From contig NZ_JAJAPB010000005.1 in the NCBI RefSeq assembly GCF_026226615.1, positions 124,001-188,000 on the forward strand: a stretch of DNA of 64,000 nucleotides, written 5' to 3'. The notes beneath the pieces are model-generated. The model made no database searches, was not told where the DNA came from, and saw only the letters and a list, made by a program, of their open reading frames with translations. Below are positions 36,413 to 45,084 of the stretch, in pieces. Position numbers and translations under genes: made by a program. The DNA comes from Geovibrio ferrireducens (GTDB taxonomy: Bacteria; Chrysiogenota; Deferribacteres; Deferribacterales; Geovibrionaceae). The first letter of the stretch is position 1; the number at the start of each line of letters is the position of its first letter.

Positions 36413-36985
36413 CTACGGTCTTGTTGATGATATATATTCAACTAGGTCACTAAGCTCCTCGGCAGTGAGCGACACAGGAAACGGGTGGTCATCAAGACTT
36501 GATGAATTGAACCCGTCAAATATCGCATCAGTGATTGCCGGAGCCATTACCCCGCTGTGACAGCCGCTGCACGTTGTGTTAAAAACAGCCTCCCCGGGCA
36601 ACGCAGGATCACTCGGATCTGTGGGGTCTGTGGGATCAGTCGGGTCTGTATTTTCTCTCAGATACCCGTCAATAAGTTGGAGCTGTTCCAGCGTGGGTGC
36701 GGGGTCAAGCTCAAATGGATGATGAAATGTTTCAGGGGTGAACAGATGAGGACTGAATTCATGACAAGAGCAGTAAGCCAAAAAAATTTCTTCCGCAGTT
36801 GCAGGAGGTTCAGTCGGATCAGTGGGATCTGTCGGATCAGTTGGGTCAGTTGGATCAACAGGCGAACTTCCGCCATTGTTGACATAGTCATCCAGATAAA
36901 TTGTTTTGTCATCACCGTAACAGCCCGCAAATATGGAAAGCAGCACTGTAAGCACGGTCAAAAGTAATAAATTCTTTCCTTTCAT
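36413..36985 (-). CDS. Cytochrome c-type lipoprotein with DPT repeats
   Basis: The 190-residue lipoprotein (lipobox LSIFAGC) has two low-complexity linkers made of DPT repeats (DPTDPTDPTDPTDPTEPP, and a shorter one), each preceding a haem-domain-like segment. The second segment has a normal CSGCH haem site with a later Met (SGVMAPAI). The first has CSCH, one residue short of a normal CXXCH. It is probably a tethered electron carrier for the flavoprotein encoded 54 bases downstream. The acidic repeats would act as flexible spacers. Confidence 0.85.
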   Translation of the reverse strand: MKGKNLLLLTVLTVLLSIFAGCYGDDKTIYLDDYVNNGGSSPVDPTDPTDPTDPTDPTEPPATAEEIFLAYCSCHEFSPHLFTPETFHHPFELDPAPTLEQLQLIDGYLRENTDPTDPTDPTDPSDPALPGEAVFNTTCSGCHSGVMAPAITDAIFDGFNSSSLDDHPFPVSLTAEELSDLVEYISSTRP

Positions 36986-37052
36986 TTAATTTCCTCTTGT
37001 AAGTATATTTTTTGACATCTCAGCCGATTCAGCCGACTATGGCTTTCAGAAC

Positions 37053-37271
37053 TCACAGGCACTTTGTATACACCACCTCCTTAAAATATCTTCCGCTTAC
37101 AGCCGGATCCGTTTCGGACTCTCCCAAGCCGAGCGGATAGTCCTCCGGGAAAATCACACGGAAAAGATCCGGCATATTTTCGCAACGGACTGCATTAAAA
37201 TCCTTCTCACCGCATCCACAGGCAGAAGCAAACAACAGCATTCCGACTACTAACCATTTGTTAGAAACCAT
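37053..37271 (-). CDS. Small lipoprotein, first gene of redox operon
   Basis: This 72-residue protein has signal peptide VSNKWLVVGMLLFASACGC with a lipobox (ASAC) and a short mature part of about 50 residues, including two further Cys. It matches no family that I know. ATG 37271 is chosen because AGGAG lies eight bases upstream; an in-frame GTG at 37280 overlaps that ribosome site. It is the first gene after the sigma-54-type promoter at about 37411-37427 and probably belongs to the same complex as the cytochrome and flavoprotein. Confidence 0.75.
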   Translation of the reverse strand: MVSNKWLVVGMLLFASACGCGEKDFNAVRCENMPDLFRVIFPEDYPLGLGESETDPAVSGRYFKEVVYTKCL

Positions 37272-37410
37272 TTTCTTCACTCCTAAACATCAATCAAAGA
37301 TACTTGTACTTTTAAGATGCTTTGTCTGGCTCAGGTGTAATGAACGAACATCTGAGAAATAAAAACGAACTCAAAGCACACCTAATCAGAATTTTTATTA
37401 CGCCTCAGAT

Positions 37411-37428
37411 AACAATAAAGGTGCCAAA
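37411..37428 (-). promoter_or_regulatory. Sigma-54-type (-24/-12) promoter
   Basis: On the minus strand TTTGGCACCTTTATTGTT carries TGGCAC in the -24 box and TTGT in the -12 box, with the GG and GT dinucleotides ten bases apart. The -24 box is consensus; the -12 box has T in place of C. It points toward the lipoprotein operon and would start transcription near 37400, giving a leader of about 130 bases. Confidence 0.75.
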
Positions 37429-37476
37429 CACTGTCCTCTTTACCTATAAATGACTTAGGGAATCGCGCCAAACAGA

Positions 37477-37516
37477 CTCACCACAGATGGTGAGTAGATT
37501 CACCAAATATGGTGAG
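37477..37516. promoter_or_regulatory. Paired palindromes, probable enhancer sites
   Basis: Two similar inverted repeats, CTCACC-ACAGAT-GGTGAG (37477-37494) and TTCACC-AAATAT-GGTGAG (37499-37516), have centres 22 bp apart, two helical turns. They lie about 85 and 107 bases upstream of the expected sigma-54 start. This is the usual place for upstream activator sites bound by a dimeric enhancer-binding protein, such as the one encoded divergently at 37641. Confidence 0.8.
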
Positions 37517-37640
37517 CTATATTCGCCAAAAACATTGTTAATGAAGAAGAAACAAAAAGATATGTGTCCGAATTAATTTGACATTTCTGAAAAAATAGTT
37601 AATGTATTAACTACATTTTTATTAAAAGTCGGAGAGAGAG

Positions 37641-39140
37641 ATGATCAACAATGAAATGTTTCTTAACGACACCATTCTTAATATTTTTAAGAGTACAGAT
37701 GTTGAAACTCTTCTTACAAACTCACTCAAATGTCTGAAGAGGTACATCCCCATTGATATGATAGATCTGTCATATTATTTGGAGGAGGAACACAGTATAC
37801 TGCGTTTATGCACAGTAGAAGAGAACAGAACCTACAAGGATCTTTACATAAAGCTACCTGACAGCATCAAACCAGAAGACTTTAAGCGCGGTTTCCCCAA
37901 TGATTGTGTATATAACTATAATGAAAGAGTAGCCCAGACAGAGAATAAAACCAACTTTATCTGCCCTACGGAGGGCAACTCCTGCATAGTTCTTCAATGC
38001 AGAAACGCAGGGCACGTCATAGGCAACCTTGCGATTAAGGTTTACAAGGAAAATGTCTATACCGATGAGCATAAAAATCTTCTGCGCCTTCTGGCAACCC
38101 CATATACCATGGCACTATGCACTGCCATCACTGCCAGAGAGATGCGCAACAGCAATTACAGCAGTGTGAAAAACAGCATATCGCAGGATTCTGCATTAAC
38201 AAACTTTGCCATGTCCGTGGAGCCTGATATGAACAAGCTTCTCACACAGGCAAAAGAGGTAGCCGAATTTTCAAGCGCTGTTCTCCTCACAGGGGAAACC
38301 GGAGTAGGGAAAGAGGTTTTCGCTAACTTCATACACAGCAATTCAGACAGAAAACACGAGGCCTTCATAAAAATAAACTGTGGAGCAATCCCTGAAACTC
38401 TTATAGACAATGAACTTTTCGGACATGAGAAAGGAGCGTTCACGGGGGCGGATTCATCAAGAAAAGGGCGGTTCGAGCTGGCGCACAATGGAACGCTCTT
38501 TCTGGACGAGGTGGGAGAGCTGCCTTTGAATTCTCAGACAAAGCTTCTGCGTGCGCTCCAGTTCGGGGAAATAGAGCGTCTCGGCGGAGGAAAAGCGATC
38601 AAGGTCAATGTGCGCGTTATCTCCGCCACTAATAAAAACCTGCCAAAAATGGTGAAGGACGGAACATTCAGAGAAGATCTGTTCTGGAGACTGAATGTTT
38701 TCCCCATTGAAATTCCGCCTCTGAGAGAGCGAAAAGGGGATATTCCGATTCTTCTCAGGCATATAACAGAAAAAATATGCAGAAAGTTTGGAATCAAAAA
38801 TATACCCGAAATTGACGGCTCTGTAATGGAGAAACTCATCAGCTATCAGTGGCCGGGAAACGTCAGGGAAATGGAAAACATAGTTGAACGCGAAATCATA
38901 ATGAATCATGCAACAGAGATGAAGTTTGAACATATAAATACCGGAATGCAGTTCAGCAGTCAGCCGGAGCAAATCATCACTGAAAGCAATATCGCACTTG
39001 ACCATGTTATGAAAGCGTACATTCTCAAAACTCTTCATCAGACCAACTGGAGAATAAGCGGAAAAAACGGCGCAGCGTATATTCTGGGAATACATCCCAA
39101 CACACTGCGCCACAGGATGAAAAAACTGGGAATATTTTAA
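37641..39140 (+). CDS. Sigma-54-dependent transcriptional activator with GAF-like sensor
   Basis: The 499-residue protein has a GAF-like N-domain (~1-170), an AAA+ domain (~190-425) and a Fis-type helix-turn-helix (~450-499). The AAA+ domain has Walker A GETGVGKE, the sigma-54 contact loop GAFTGA, Walker B TLFLDEVGEL and the motif QWPGNVREMENIV. No REC domain is present, so it responds to a ligand or redox signal, not phosphorylation. Three cysteines in the sensor (CPTEGNSC, LQC) could be relevant. It faces the lipoprotein redox operon and very likely activates it. Confidence 0.94.
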   Translation: MINNEMFLNDTILNIFKSTDVETLLTNSLKCLKRYIPIDMIDLSYYLEEEHSILRLCTVEENRTYKDLYIKLPDSIKPEDFKRGFPNDCVYNYNERVAQTENKTNFICPTEGNSCIVLQCRNAGHVIGNLAIKVYKENVYTDEHKNLLRLLATPYTMALCTAITAREMRNSNYSSVKNSISQDSALTNFAMSVEPDMNKLLTQAKEVAEFSSAVLLTGETGVGKEVFANFIHSNSDRKHEAFIKINCGAIPETLIDNELFGHEKGAFTGADSSRKGRFELAHNGTLFLDEVGELPLNSQTKLLRALQFGEIERLGGGKAIKVNVRVISATNKNLPKMVKDGTFREDLFWRLNVFPIEIPPLRERKGDIPILLRHITEKICRKFGIKNIPEIDGSVMEKLISYQWPGNVREMENIVEREIIMNHATEMKFEHINTGMQFSSQPEQIITESNIALDHVMKAYILKTLHQTNWRISGKNGAAYILGIHPNTLRHRMKKLGIF

Positions 39141-39144
39141 ATAC

Positions 39145-39227
39145 GGCTTCGCTTCGCACGGCGCAGTGTATTTCCTTTATAATTCAAAATTTGCCATCCA
39201 TGGAAATTTTGAATACACGCTCGCGCC
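39145..39227. repeat. Modular hairpin repeat, permuted copy
   Basis: The right-hand linker GGCTTCGCTTCGCACGGCGC comes first (39145-39164). A hairpin A with new arms (TTCAAAATTT / AAATTTTGAA, 39183-39213) follows, and then the left linker ACACGCTCGCGCC. The order is permuted relative to other copies, as if two adjacent copies had recombined. Confidence 0.65.
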
Positions 39228-39254
39228 GCAGCCCCGGTTTTCTCCCTGTTCAGC

Positions 39255-39326
39255 GTCACTCTGAGCAAAGCGAAGAGTCTCAATATTATGTCCAACAAGA
39301 GATTCTTCACTGACGTTCAGAATGAC
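39255..39326. repeat. GTC...CTC composite palindrome
   Basis: The first half is GTCACTCT...AGAGTCTC (39255-39281). The second, inverted half is GAGATTCT...AGAATGAC (39299-39326). Each half is itself a stem, with arms ACTCT/AGAGT and ATTCT/AGAAT. See also 5679-5760, 50069-50140, 50341-50429, 53725-53807 and 61285-61373. Confidence 0.8.
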
Positions 39327-39347
39327 ATCAGCATAAACTGTTTACGT

Positions 39348-39851
39348 TTACTTATATTTTTTCCTGCGAAAAAGATCTGTTCTTCTTGATATAACTCGGT
39401 CGATAAACAGAACGCCGTCGAGGTGGTCTGATTCGTGCTGAATGAGGATCGCCTCGAAGCCTTCGGTTTCGATGACTTTTTCTTCCAGATTCTCATCCAG
39501 ATACTGCACAAGAACCTTCCTTGCCCTGTTCACGTTCCCAGTATAATCCGGCACACTCATGCACCCTTCTCTGAAAGGGGTTATGCCTTCCCATTTCAGT
39601 ATCACGGGGTTGATCATTATCTGTCTGCCGTGGCTCTGCTCGCACTTGGGGTTTTTGCCCGGATCGATTGCTATGATCCTGTAGAGTTCACCTATCTGCG
39701 GTGCGGCTATTCCCACGGAGTGGGATGATGAATCCATTGTATCTTTCAGATCCTGTATGACCTGCTTTATTTTATCGTTCAGCTCCGTCACATCTTCCGA
39801 AATCTCTTTCAGAACCGGATCGGGATAAACCAGAACTTCCCTTACTGCCAT
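39348..39851 (-). CDS. def: Peptide deformylase
   Basis: Removes the formyl group from the N-terminal methionine of new proteins; an Fe(II)/Zn enzyme. The three motifs are present in the 167-residue protein: SVGIAAPQIG (motif I), EGCMSVP with the metal Cys (motif II) and QHESDHLDG (HEXXH, motif III). It begins three bases after the GcvR-like gene stop, so the two are co-transcribed. Close to its 3' end lies a dispersed repeat. Confidence 0.97.
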   Translation of the reverse strand: MAVREVLVYPDPVLKEISEDVTELNDKIKQVIQDLKDTMDSSSHSVGIAAPQIGELYRIIAIDPGKNPKCEQSHGRQIMINPVILKWEGITPFREGCMSVPDYTGNVNRARKVLVQYLDENLEEKVIETEGFEAILIQHESDHLDGVLFIDRVISRRTDLFRRKKYK

Positions 39852-39854
39852 ATA

Positions 39855-40397
39855 TTACAACTCGTATGTTTCAATCTGTCTGACGTGTATGTCGGTTCCG
39901 AGCTCAGATGAGATCTGCTTAAGCTTGTCCGTCCATGTTTTATCCGGAAAATATTCAGGCAGAACAACTTCCAGAACCATAATGTATATCGGCGATTTTT
40001 CCTTTCCCGCCACTTTGGTCTGAAGGTCTATGATGTTTATACCTTCCCCGGAGAGAAATGAAGCCACCTTATGCACTATGCCGGGCTTGTCTGAACCGTA
40101 TACGGATATTATGTAGTGCTCACCCGCGGGAGCATCCTCGGTTTCCGTCATGCTCTGCACTTTTACGGAAACACCTTTTTTCTCAAGGAGTTCCTCAAAA
40201 AGTTCCTTAACCTCGCACTCGCTCATGGGCTGTTCGCGGCTTACTATTAATATTGCCGCAAAAAAACCCTGAAGCAGCGTGGAGCTTGAGTCTTCGATAT
40301 TAAAATTGTTCTCAAGAAGAACCTTGGTTATGTCAGCTACTATACCGGGCCTGTCACCCGCAACGAGCATGAGTGAAAAAAGGTTTGCCTTTCCCAT
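39855..40397 (-). CDS. Double-ACT-domain protein, GcvR-like
   Basis: The 180-residue protein consists of two ACT domains: FSLMLVAGDRPGIVADITKV (~7-26) and YIISVYGSDKPGIVHKVASF (~97-116). Each contains the DRPG/DKPG ligand turn. This matches the GcvR family (glycine cleavage repressor accessory protein), which senses glycine or related amino acids. No DNA-binding domain is present, so it must act through a partner. It is first in an operon with def. Confidence 0.85.
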   Translation of the reverse strand: MGKANLFSLMLVAGDRPGIVADITKVLLENNFNIEDSSSTLLQGFFAAILIVSREQPMSECEVKELFEELLEKKGVSVKVQSMTETEDAPAGEHYIISVYGSDKPGIVHKVASFLSGEGINIIDLQTKVAGKEKSPIYIMVLEVVLPEYFPDKTWTDKLKQISSELGTDIHVRQIETYEL

Positions 40398-40561
40398 AGA
40401 TGCACCCCGTTATTACTAATGGGTTATTATGCTTTCGCCTGCTTATTTGTCAACGGACTTTTTTGCTCTCAAAAAAGATTCAGGGCATATTAGTATTGAA
40501 AAGAAGTGTTTAAAGACCATATAATTATAAACATACATTTAAATATAGGGGGCAGAAACTC

Positions 40562-42970
40562 ATGTTTGATCTTTTTACGGACAGAGCAAGGCGGGTGATT
40601 CTCTATTCCAGAGAGGCCGCAGAAAAGCTCCTCCAAATATCCATAGATACGGAGCACATCCTCATGGGGCTCCTCAGGGAGAAAACGGGTGTAGCCGCCG
40701 ATATTTTTAATAAGCGCGGGCTGGACACCAACGTGCTCATAAACGACATCAAGAAAATGAGCGTTCAGGGAAGAAACCTGATGATAAAAGGGAGCCTCCC
40801 TTTCAGCCCCATGGGAAAAACTGTGCTTGAGGCGGCTGTGGAGGAAGCGCGGCTGCTGGAAAGCAAATATATAAACACAGAGCATATCCTCCTCGGTCTC
40901 CTGAGGGAGCGCAGAGGCAAGGCGTACATGCTCCTCGCCAAGCTGGGCTTTGAGCTTGCCCCGATAAGGGAGGAGATACGCGCTCTTTCCAGCACAAAAG
41001 TACAGGGAGCCACGGTCTCCACCCCCACAATAGACGAGTTCGGGCGTGATCTCACAGAACTTGCCAAGGAAGGCAAGCTTGATCCCGTTATAGGCCGCAG
41101 CGGGGAGATTGAAAGACTGATCCAGATCCTCTGCCGCAGGATAAAGAACAACGCAGTGATAATCGGCGAACCCGGCGTGGGCAAAACAGCCATAGTGGAA
41201 GGCCTCGCCCGTGAAATGGTCTCCTCCGGCATACCCGAATTCCTTAAAAACAAGCGCCTGATCTCCCTTGAACTCGGAAGCCTCGTTGCCGGAACCAAAT
41301 ACAGAGGCCAGTTTGAGGAAAGGATGAAAAACCTGATCAAGGAGATTGAACAGGCAACAAACATCATAGTCTTCATAGATGAAATACATACCATAGTCGG
41401 TGCGGGTGCTGCCGAAGGCTCCATTGATGCGTCCAACATGCTGAAACCCGCCCTTGCCAGAGGTTCTTTCCAGTGCATAGGCGCAACTACCCTAACGGAA
41501 TACAGGAAGCACTTTGAAAAGGACGGTGCGCTGAACAGACGCTTTCAGACAATTTTTGTTAATCCGCCCAACACTGAGGAAACAATCGGAATCCTCGGCG
41601 GAATAAGAAAGTATTACGAAGACTTCCACAAGGTCTACATACCTGATGAGGTATTAAAGGAAACCGTTTACCTCACAGACAGGTATGTGACCGATAAATT
41701 CCAGCCTGACAAAAGTATAGACGTGATAGATGAAGCATGCTCAAAGCTTAAGCTCAGCGTGAACATACTCCCCGATAATCTCAAGGAGGTTAAGCTTAAG
41801 CTTGATGCCGCCATGGATAAACGGAACAGGCTGATAGCCGACAACGACTTTGACACTGTGGAAAAAGTGACAAAGGATATTGACCGCCTCGGCGGAAAGT
41901 TCCGCAGCCTCCTTGGGGAATGGACTCAGGAGCTTGATTTGAACTGGCCTTCACTGAACAATGACCACATATCCGAAGTGGTGGCGATGATGACGGGAAT
42001 CCCCGTCCAGAAGCTCCGTGAAGACCAGATGGAGCGCATAGTCAACATCGGAAAGGATATAAAGAAATACGTTCTCGGACAGGATGAGGCCGTGGACGCG
42101 CTTGCCCGTTCCATAAAGCGCAGCTTCGCAGGGCTCAACAACCCTGACAGACCGCTGGGCTCCTTCATATTCCTCGGTCCCACAGGCGTGGGAAAAACTG
42201 AGGTCGCAAAACGCCTTGCCGAGATAGTTTTCGGCTCCGCCGGAGCACTCATACGCATAGACATGAGCGAGTATATGGAAAAGTTCAACGTTTCCAGGCT
42301 TGTCGGCGCACCCCCCGGATATGTCGGCTATGAAGAGGGGGGCAAACTCACCGAGCAGGTTCGCAGGAAGCCATACTCAGTGGTACTCTTCGATGAGATA
42401 GAGAAAGCGCACCCCGAAGTGATGAACATACTGCTGCAGGTTCTGGATGAAGGGCACATACATGACAGTCTGGGTCATATGGTTAACTTCAAAAACACTG
42501 TAGTGATAATGACCTCAAACCTCGGAACCAAGCTCACCCTTGATTCCCGCTCCATGGGTTTCAGTACCTCGGATGATAAGGTAAGCTTCGAGATAGATTA
42601 TGACAGGTTCAGATCCAACGCATTTAAGGAGCTTCGGGAGCGTTTCTCCCCCGAATTTCTCAACAGGGTGGACAGCCACATAGTGTTCAAGCCGCTGGGC
42701 AAAGGTGATCTGTTCAAAATCATCGATCTTCAGGTGGAGGAAATCAACCAGAGGCTTGAAAAACACGAAAAGCAGGTTTCACTCGATGACGATGTTAAGG
42801 AATTCCTCCTTTCTCAGGACTATAACTTCAACTACGGAGCAAGGCCAATCAAACGCCTCCTCCAGACGCACATAGAAGACAACCTGTCGGATATACTCAT
42901 CTCCGGCAGATACAAAAAACGCAGGAACTTAAGGGCGGTTTTAAAGGATGGACAAATCTCTTTCAAATAA
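40562..42970 (+). CDS. clpC: ClpC-type AAA+ unfoldase
   Basis: The 802-residue Hsp100 protein feeds substrates to ClpP. It has two N-terminal Clp repeats (FTDRARRVILYSREAAEKL; later YINTEHILLGLLRE) and two AAA+ modules with Walker A GEPGVGKT (~206) and GPTGVGKT (~540). A short ClpC-like middle domain (MDKRNRLIADNDFDTVEKVT) lies between. The length agrees with ClpC, not with ClpB. GGGGG precedes the ATG. The PanE-Nudix gene starts inside its last 23 bases, so the two are coupled. Confidence 0.95.
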   Translation: MFDLFTDRARRVILYSREAAEKLLQISIDTEHILMGLLREKTGVAADIFNKRGLDTNVLINDIKKMSVQGRNLMIKGSLPFSPMGKTVLEAAVEEARLLESKYINTEHILLGLLRERRGKAYMLLAKLGFELAPIREEIRALSSTKVQGATVSTPTIDEFGRDLTELAKEGKLDPVIGRSGEIERLIQILCRRIKNNAVIIGEPGVGKTAIVEGLAREMVSSGIPEFLKNKRLISLELGSLVAGTKYRGQFEERMKNLIKEIEQATNIIVFIDEIHTIVGAGAAEGSIDASNMLKPALARGSFQCIGATTLTEYRKHFEKDGALNRRFQTIFVNPPNTEETIGILGGIRKYYEDFHKVYIPDEVLKETVYLTDRYVTDKFQPDKSIDVIDEACSKLKLSVNILPDNLKEVKLKLDAAMDKRNRLIADNDFDTVEKVTKDIDRLGGKFRSLLGEWTQELDLNWPSLNNDHISEVVAMMTGIPVQKLREDQMERIVNIGKDIKKYVLGQDEAVDALARSIKRSFAGLNNPDRPLGSFIFLGPTGVGKTEVAKRLAEIVFGSAGALIRIDMSEYMEKFNVSRLVGAPPGYVGYEEGGKLTEQVRRKPYSVVLFDEIEKAHPEVMNILLQVLDEGHIHDSLGHMVNFKNTVVIMTSNLGTKLTLDSRSMGFSTSDDKVSFEIDYDRFRSNAFKELRERFSPEFLNRVDSHIVFKPLGKGDLFKIIDLQVEEINQRLEKHEKQVSLDDDVKEFLLSQDYNFNYGARPIKRLLQTHIEDNLSDILISGRYKKRRNLRAVLKDGQISFK

Positions 42971-44270
42971 ACGTATAGCCATAGTTGGAGCCGGGGCAAT
43001 AGGCTGCTATTACGGCGCATTCTTCACCAAGGCGGGTTTTGATACCGAGCTCATAGCAAGGGGAGCGCATCTGAAAGCCATGCAGGAAACAGGCAAGCTT
43101 GTGTTTAAAAGCAGAATACACGGGGATTCTGTTATCCCTGTCAAGGCGTCAGGCGGGCTTACGGGTGAGTATGATGTTATAATCTTCGCCGTTAAATCGC
43201 AGGACACCGAAGCAGTGTGCGCAGATGCCGCGAAGCACCTCAGAAAAGACGGCTACGCTGTTTCGTTCCAGAACGGAGTGGAAAACCCGGCTATTCTGGA
43301 AAAGCACTTCGGTAAAAACCGTGTTCTCGCTGCGAGCCTTTACATCGGCGTGTGGATAGAATCACCGGGGGTGCTGAACCACACAGCCTTCGGAAATATC
43401 ACCTTCGGCGCTTTCAGTGAGGAGAGCAAAACCGTAGAGCCATATTTTGCCGAAATTCTCAGCAAATCCAGCCTGGAGTTTAATGCGGCAAAAAGCATGA
43501 AGTATATTCTGTGGAAAAAGCTTATCTGGAACATTGCCTACAACCCGCTTTCCGCGCTTCTGGAAAGCACCTGCGGCAAAATGGCAAAAGATCCGGAAGT
43601 CTTTGCCCTCATGGTGAAAATGGTTAAGGAAACCCTTGAGGCGGCACGGATGGAAGGGGTGGAAGTTCCCGAAGAGGAATGGATGCCGCTTATAGCCCAC
43701 AAGGACAGTCTGGACGATTATAAAACCAGCATGCTCATCGATATACAGAAGAACAGACAGCCTGAGATTGACGGCATACTCCTGCCTGTCATAAGCCGTC
43801 TGGAAGCCGCGGGCAAAGGAGCGCCCTACTGCGAAACTGTGTACAGATCGCTCAGGTTTAAATACGGCAGAATATTTGTCTACACACCGAGAGTGGCTGC
43901 GGATGTTATAGTAAGAAACGGCGGCTCCGTTCTCCTCGTGGAAAGAAAGTACGAGCCCAAAGGCTGGGCTATACCCGGCGGATTTGTTGAATACGGCGAA
44001 AAGACAGAGGACGCTGCTGTGCGCGAACTGATGGAAGAGACAGGCATTAAGGCTGAATCCGTAACACTGCTGGGCATTTACTCAGACCCGGCAAGGGATA
44101 AGCGCGGTCATGTGGCTTCCGCTGTATATTACACAGAATCTGATGCCGAACCCGTAGCGGGTGATGATGCAAAAACAGCAAAATTCTTCCCGATGAATGC
44201 CCTGCCCGCCGATCTGGCGTTTGACCACGCCAAAATACTGGCGGATTACATAAAAGTGAAGCCTGTATGA
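42948..44270 (+). CDS. Ketopantoate reductase-Nudix hydrolase fusion
   Basis: The 440-residue protein joins two enzymes. Residues ~8-300 are a PanE/ApbA 2-dehydropantoate 2-reductase: NADPH motif GAGAIGCYYG, catalytic Lys in WKKLIWNIAYNP, and SMLIDIQKNRQPEIDG. Residues ~305-437 are a Nudix domain with a complete box, GX5EX7REUXEEXGU, in GGFVEYGEKTEDAAVRELME followed by ETGI. PanE makes pantoate for coenzyme A; Nudix enzymes cleave nucleoside diphosphate derivatives. Both active sites look intact. It overlaps clpC by 23 bases and the response-regulator gene by four (ATGA). Confidence 0.93.
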   Translation: MDKSLSNKRIAIVGAGAIGCYYGAFFTKAGFDTELIARGAHLKAMQETGKLVFKSRIHGDSVIPVKASGGLTGEYDVIIFAVKSQDTEAVCADAAKHLRKDGYAVSFQNGVENPAILEKHFGKNRVLAASLYIGVWIESPGVLNHTAFGNITFGAFSEESKTVEPYFAEILSKSSLEFNAAKSMKYILWKKLIWNIAYNPLSALLESTCGKMAKDPEVFALMVKMVKETLEAARMEGVEVPEEEWMPLIAHKDSLDDYKTSMLIDIQKNRQPEIDGILLPVISRLEAAGKGAPYCETVYRSLRFKYGRIFVYTPRVAADVIVRNGGSVLLVERKYEPKGWAIPGGFVEYGEKTEDAAVRELMEETGIKAESVTLLGIYSDPARDKRGHVASAVYYTESDAEPVAGDDAKTAKFFPMNALPADLAFDHAKILADYIKVKPV

Positions 44271-44953
44271 CAGAACCGGAAAAGAAGCTGAAAAAATACA
44301 CAGTGCTTTACGCCGAGGATGATGAAGGCATACGCAAAAGCTATGAAATGATACTTAAAAAGCTATGCGGAACCCTTCATTGCGCCTCAGACGGTAATGA
44401 GGCCTTCGTCCTTTATACCGAAAAGAAACCGGACATCCTCATAGCCGATATAAAAATGCCCTATACGGACGGATTGCAGCTTATCAAAAGAATACGCAGT
44501 TCCGACAAAAAGCTGCGCATACTCATGACCACTGCCTATACAGATGAGCAGTACACCCTGCAAGCAATAGAGCTGGACATAAGCAGATACCTTGTAAAAC
44601 CTGTTATGCTTGAGGATCTCCGCGGCGCACTGCAAAAATGTGTACGCGAGCTGGAGGAAAAAAACCCGGAGCTGATTTGCCTCGAAAACGGGCTGACATA
44701 CAGCTTTCCCCTTAAAAGCATTTCATCTTACGAAGGGGAAATCCCCCTCACCAATATTGAGTCGCGCATTCTGGAAATTTTGATTGAAAACCGCGGCAGA
44801 ATAGTGCGTTATGAAAAATTTGAGTCTGAAATATGGCGAAATGAGTATATGTCCAAGGAAACCCTGAGAAGCCATATAAAATTTTTGAGAAAAAAAATAG
44901 GCAATGAGATCATCAAAAGTGCTAAAGGTCTGGGGTATTTCATAAACTCCTGA
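44267..44953 (+). CDS. Response regulator, REC plus winged-helix (OmpR-type)
   Basis: The 228-residue protein has REC (~12-125) with acidic pair EDDE, phospho-acceptor Asp in IADIKMP, and Lys in YLVKPV. A C-terminal OmpR/PhoB-type winged helix follows (LTNIESRILEILIENRGRIV ... LRSHIKFLRKKIG). It overlaps the upstream fusion gene by four bases. No histidine kinase gene is adjacent, so it is an orphan regulator in this window. Confidence 0.92.
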   Translation: MTEPEKKLKKYTVLYAEDDEGIRKSYEMILKKLCGTLHCASDGNEAFVLYTEKKPDILIADIKMPYTDGLQLIKRIRSSDKKLRILMTTAYTDEQYTLQAIELDISRYLVKPVMLEDLRGALQKCVRELEEKNPELICLENGLTYSFPLKSISSYEGEIPLTNIESRILEILIENRGRIVRYEKFESEIWRNEYMSKETLRSHIKFLRKKIGNEIIKSAKGLGYFINS

Positions 44954-45084
44954 AACAAGCACCGCATTCCTTTTCCTCCGCAATCAGTCTGATTTTCCTT
45001 CACGATATTTTCACGCCCGCATGATAAACGTTATTTATAGTGATATTTCTATTGCTTGCGAAGCATTGCCGATCTGAGGTTAGG

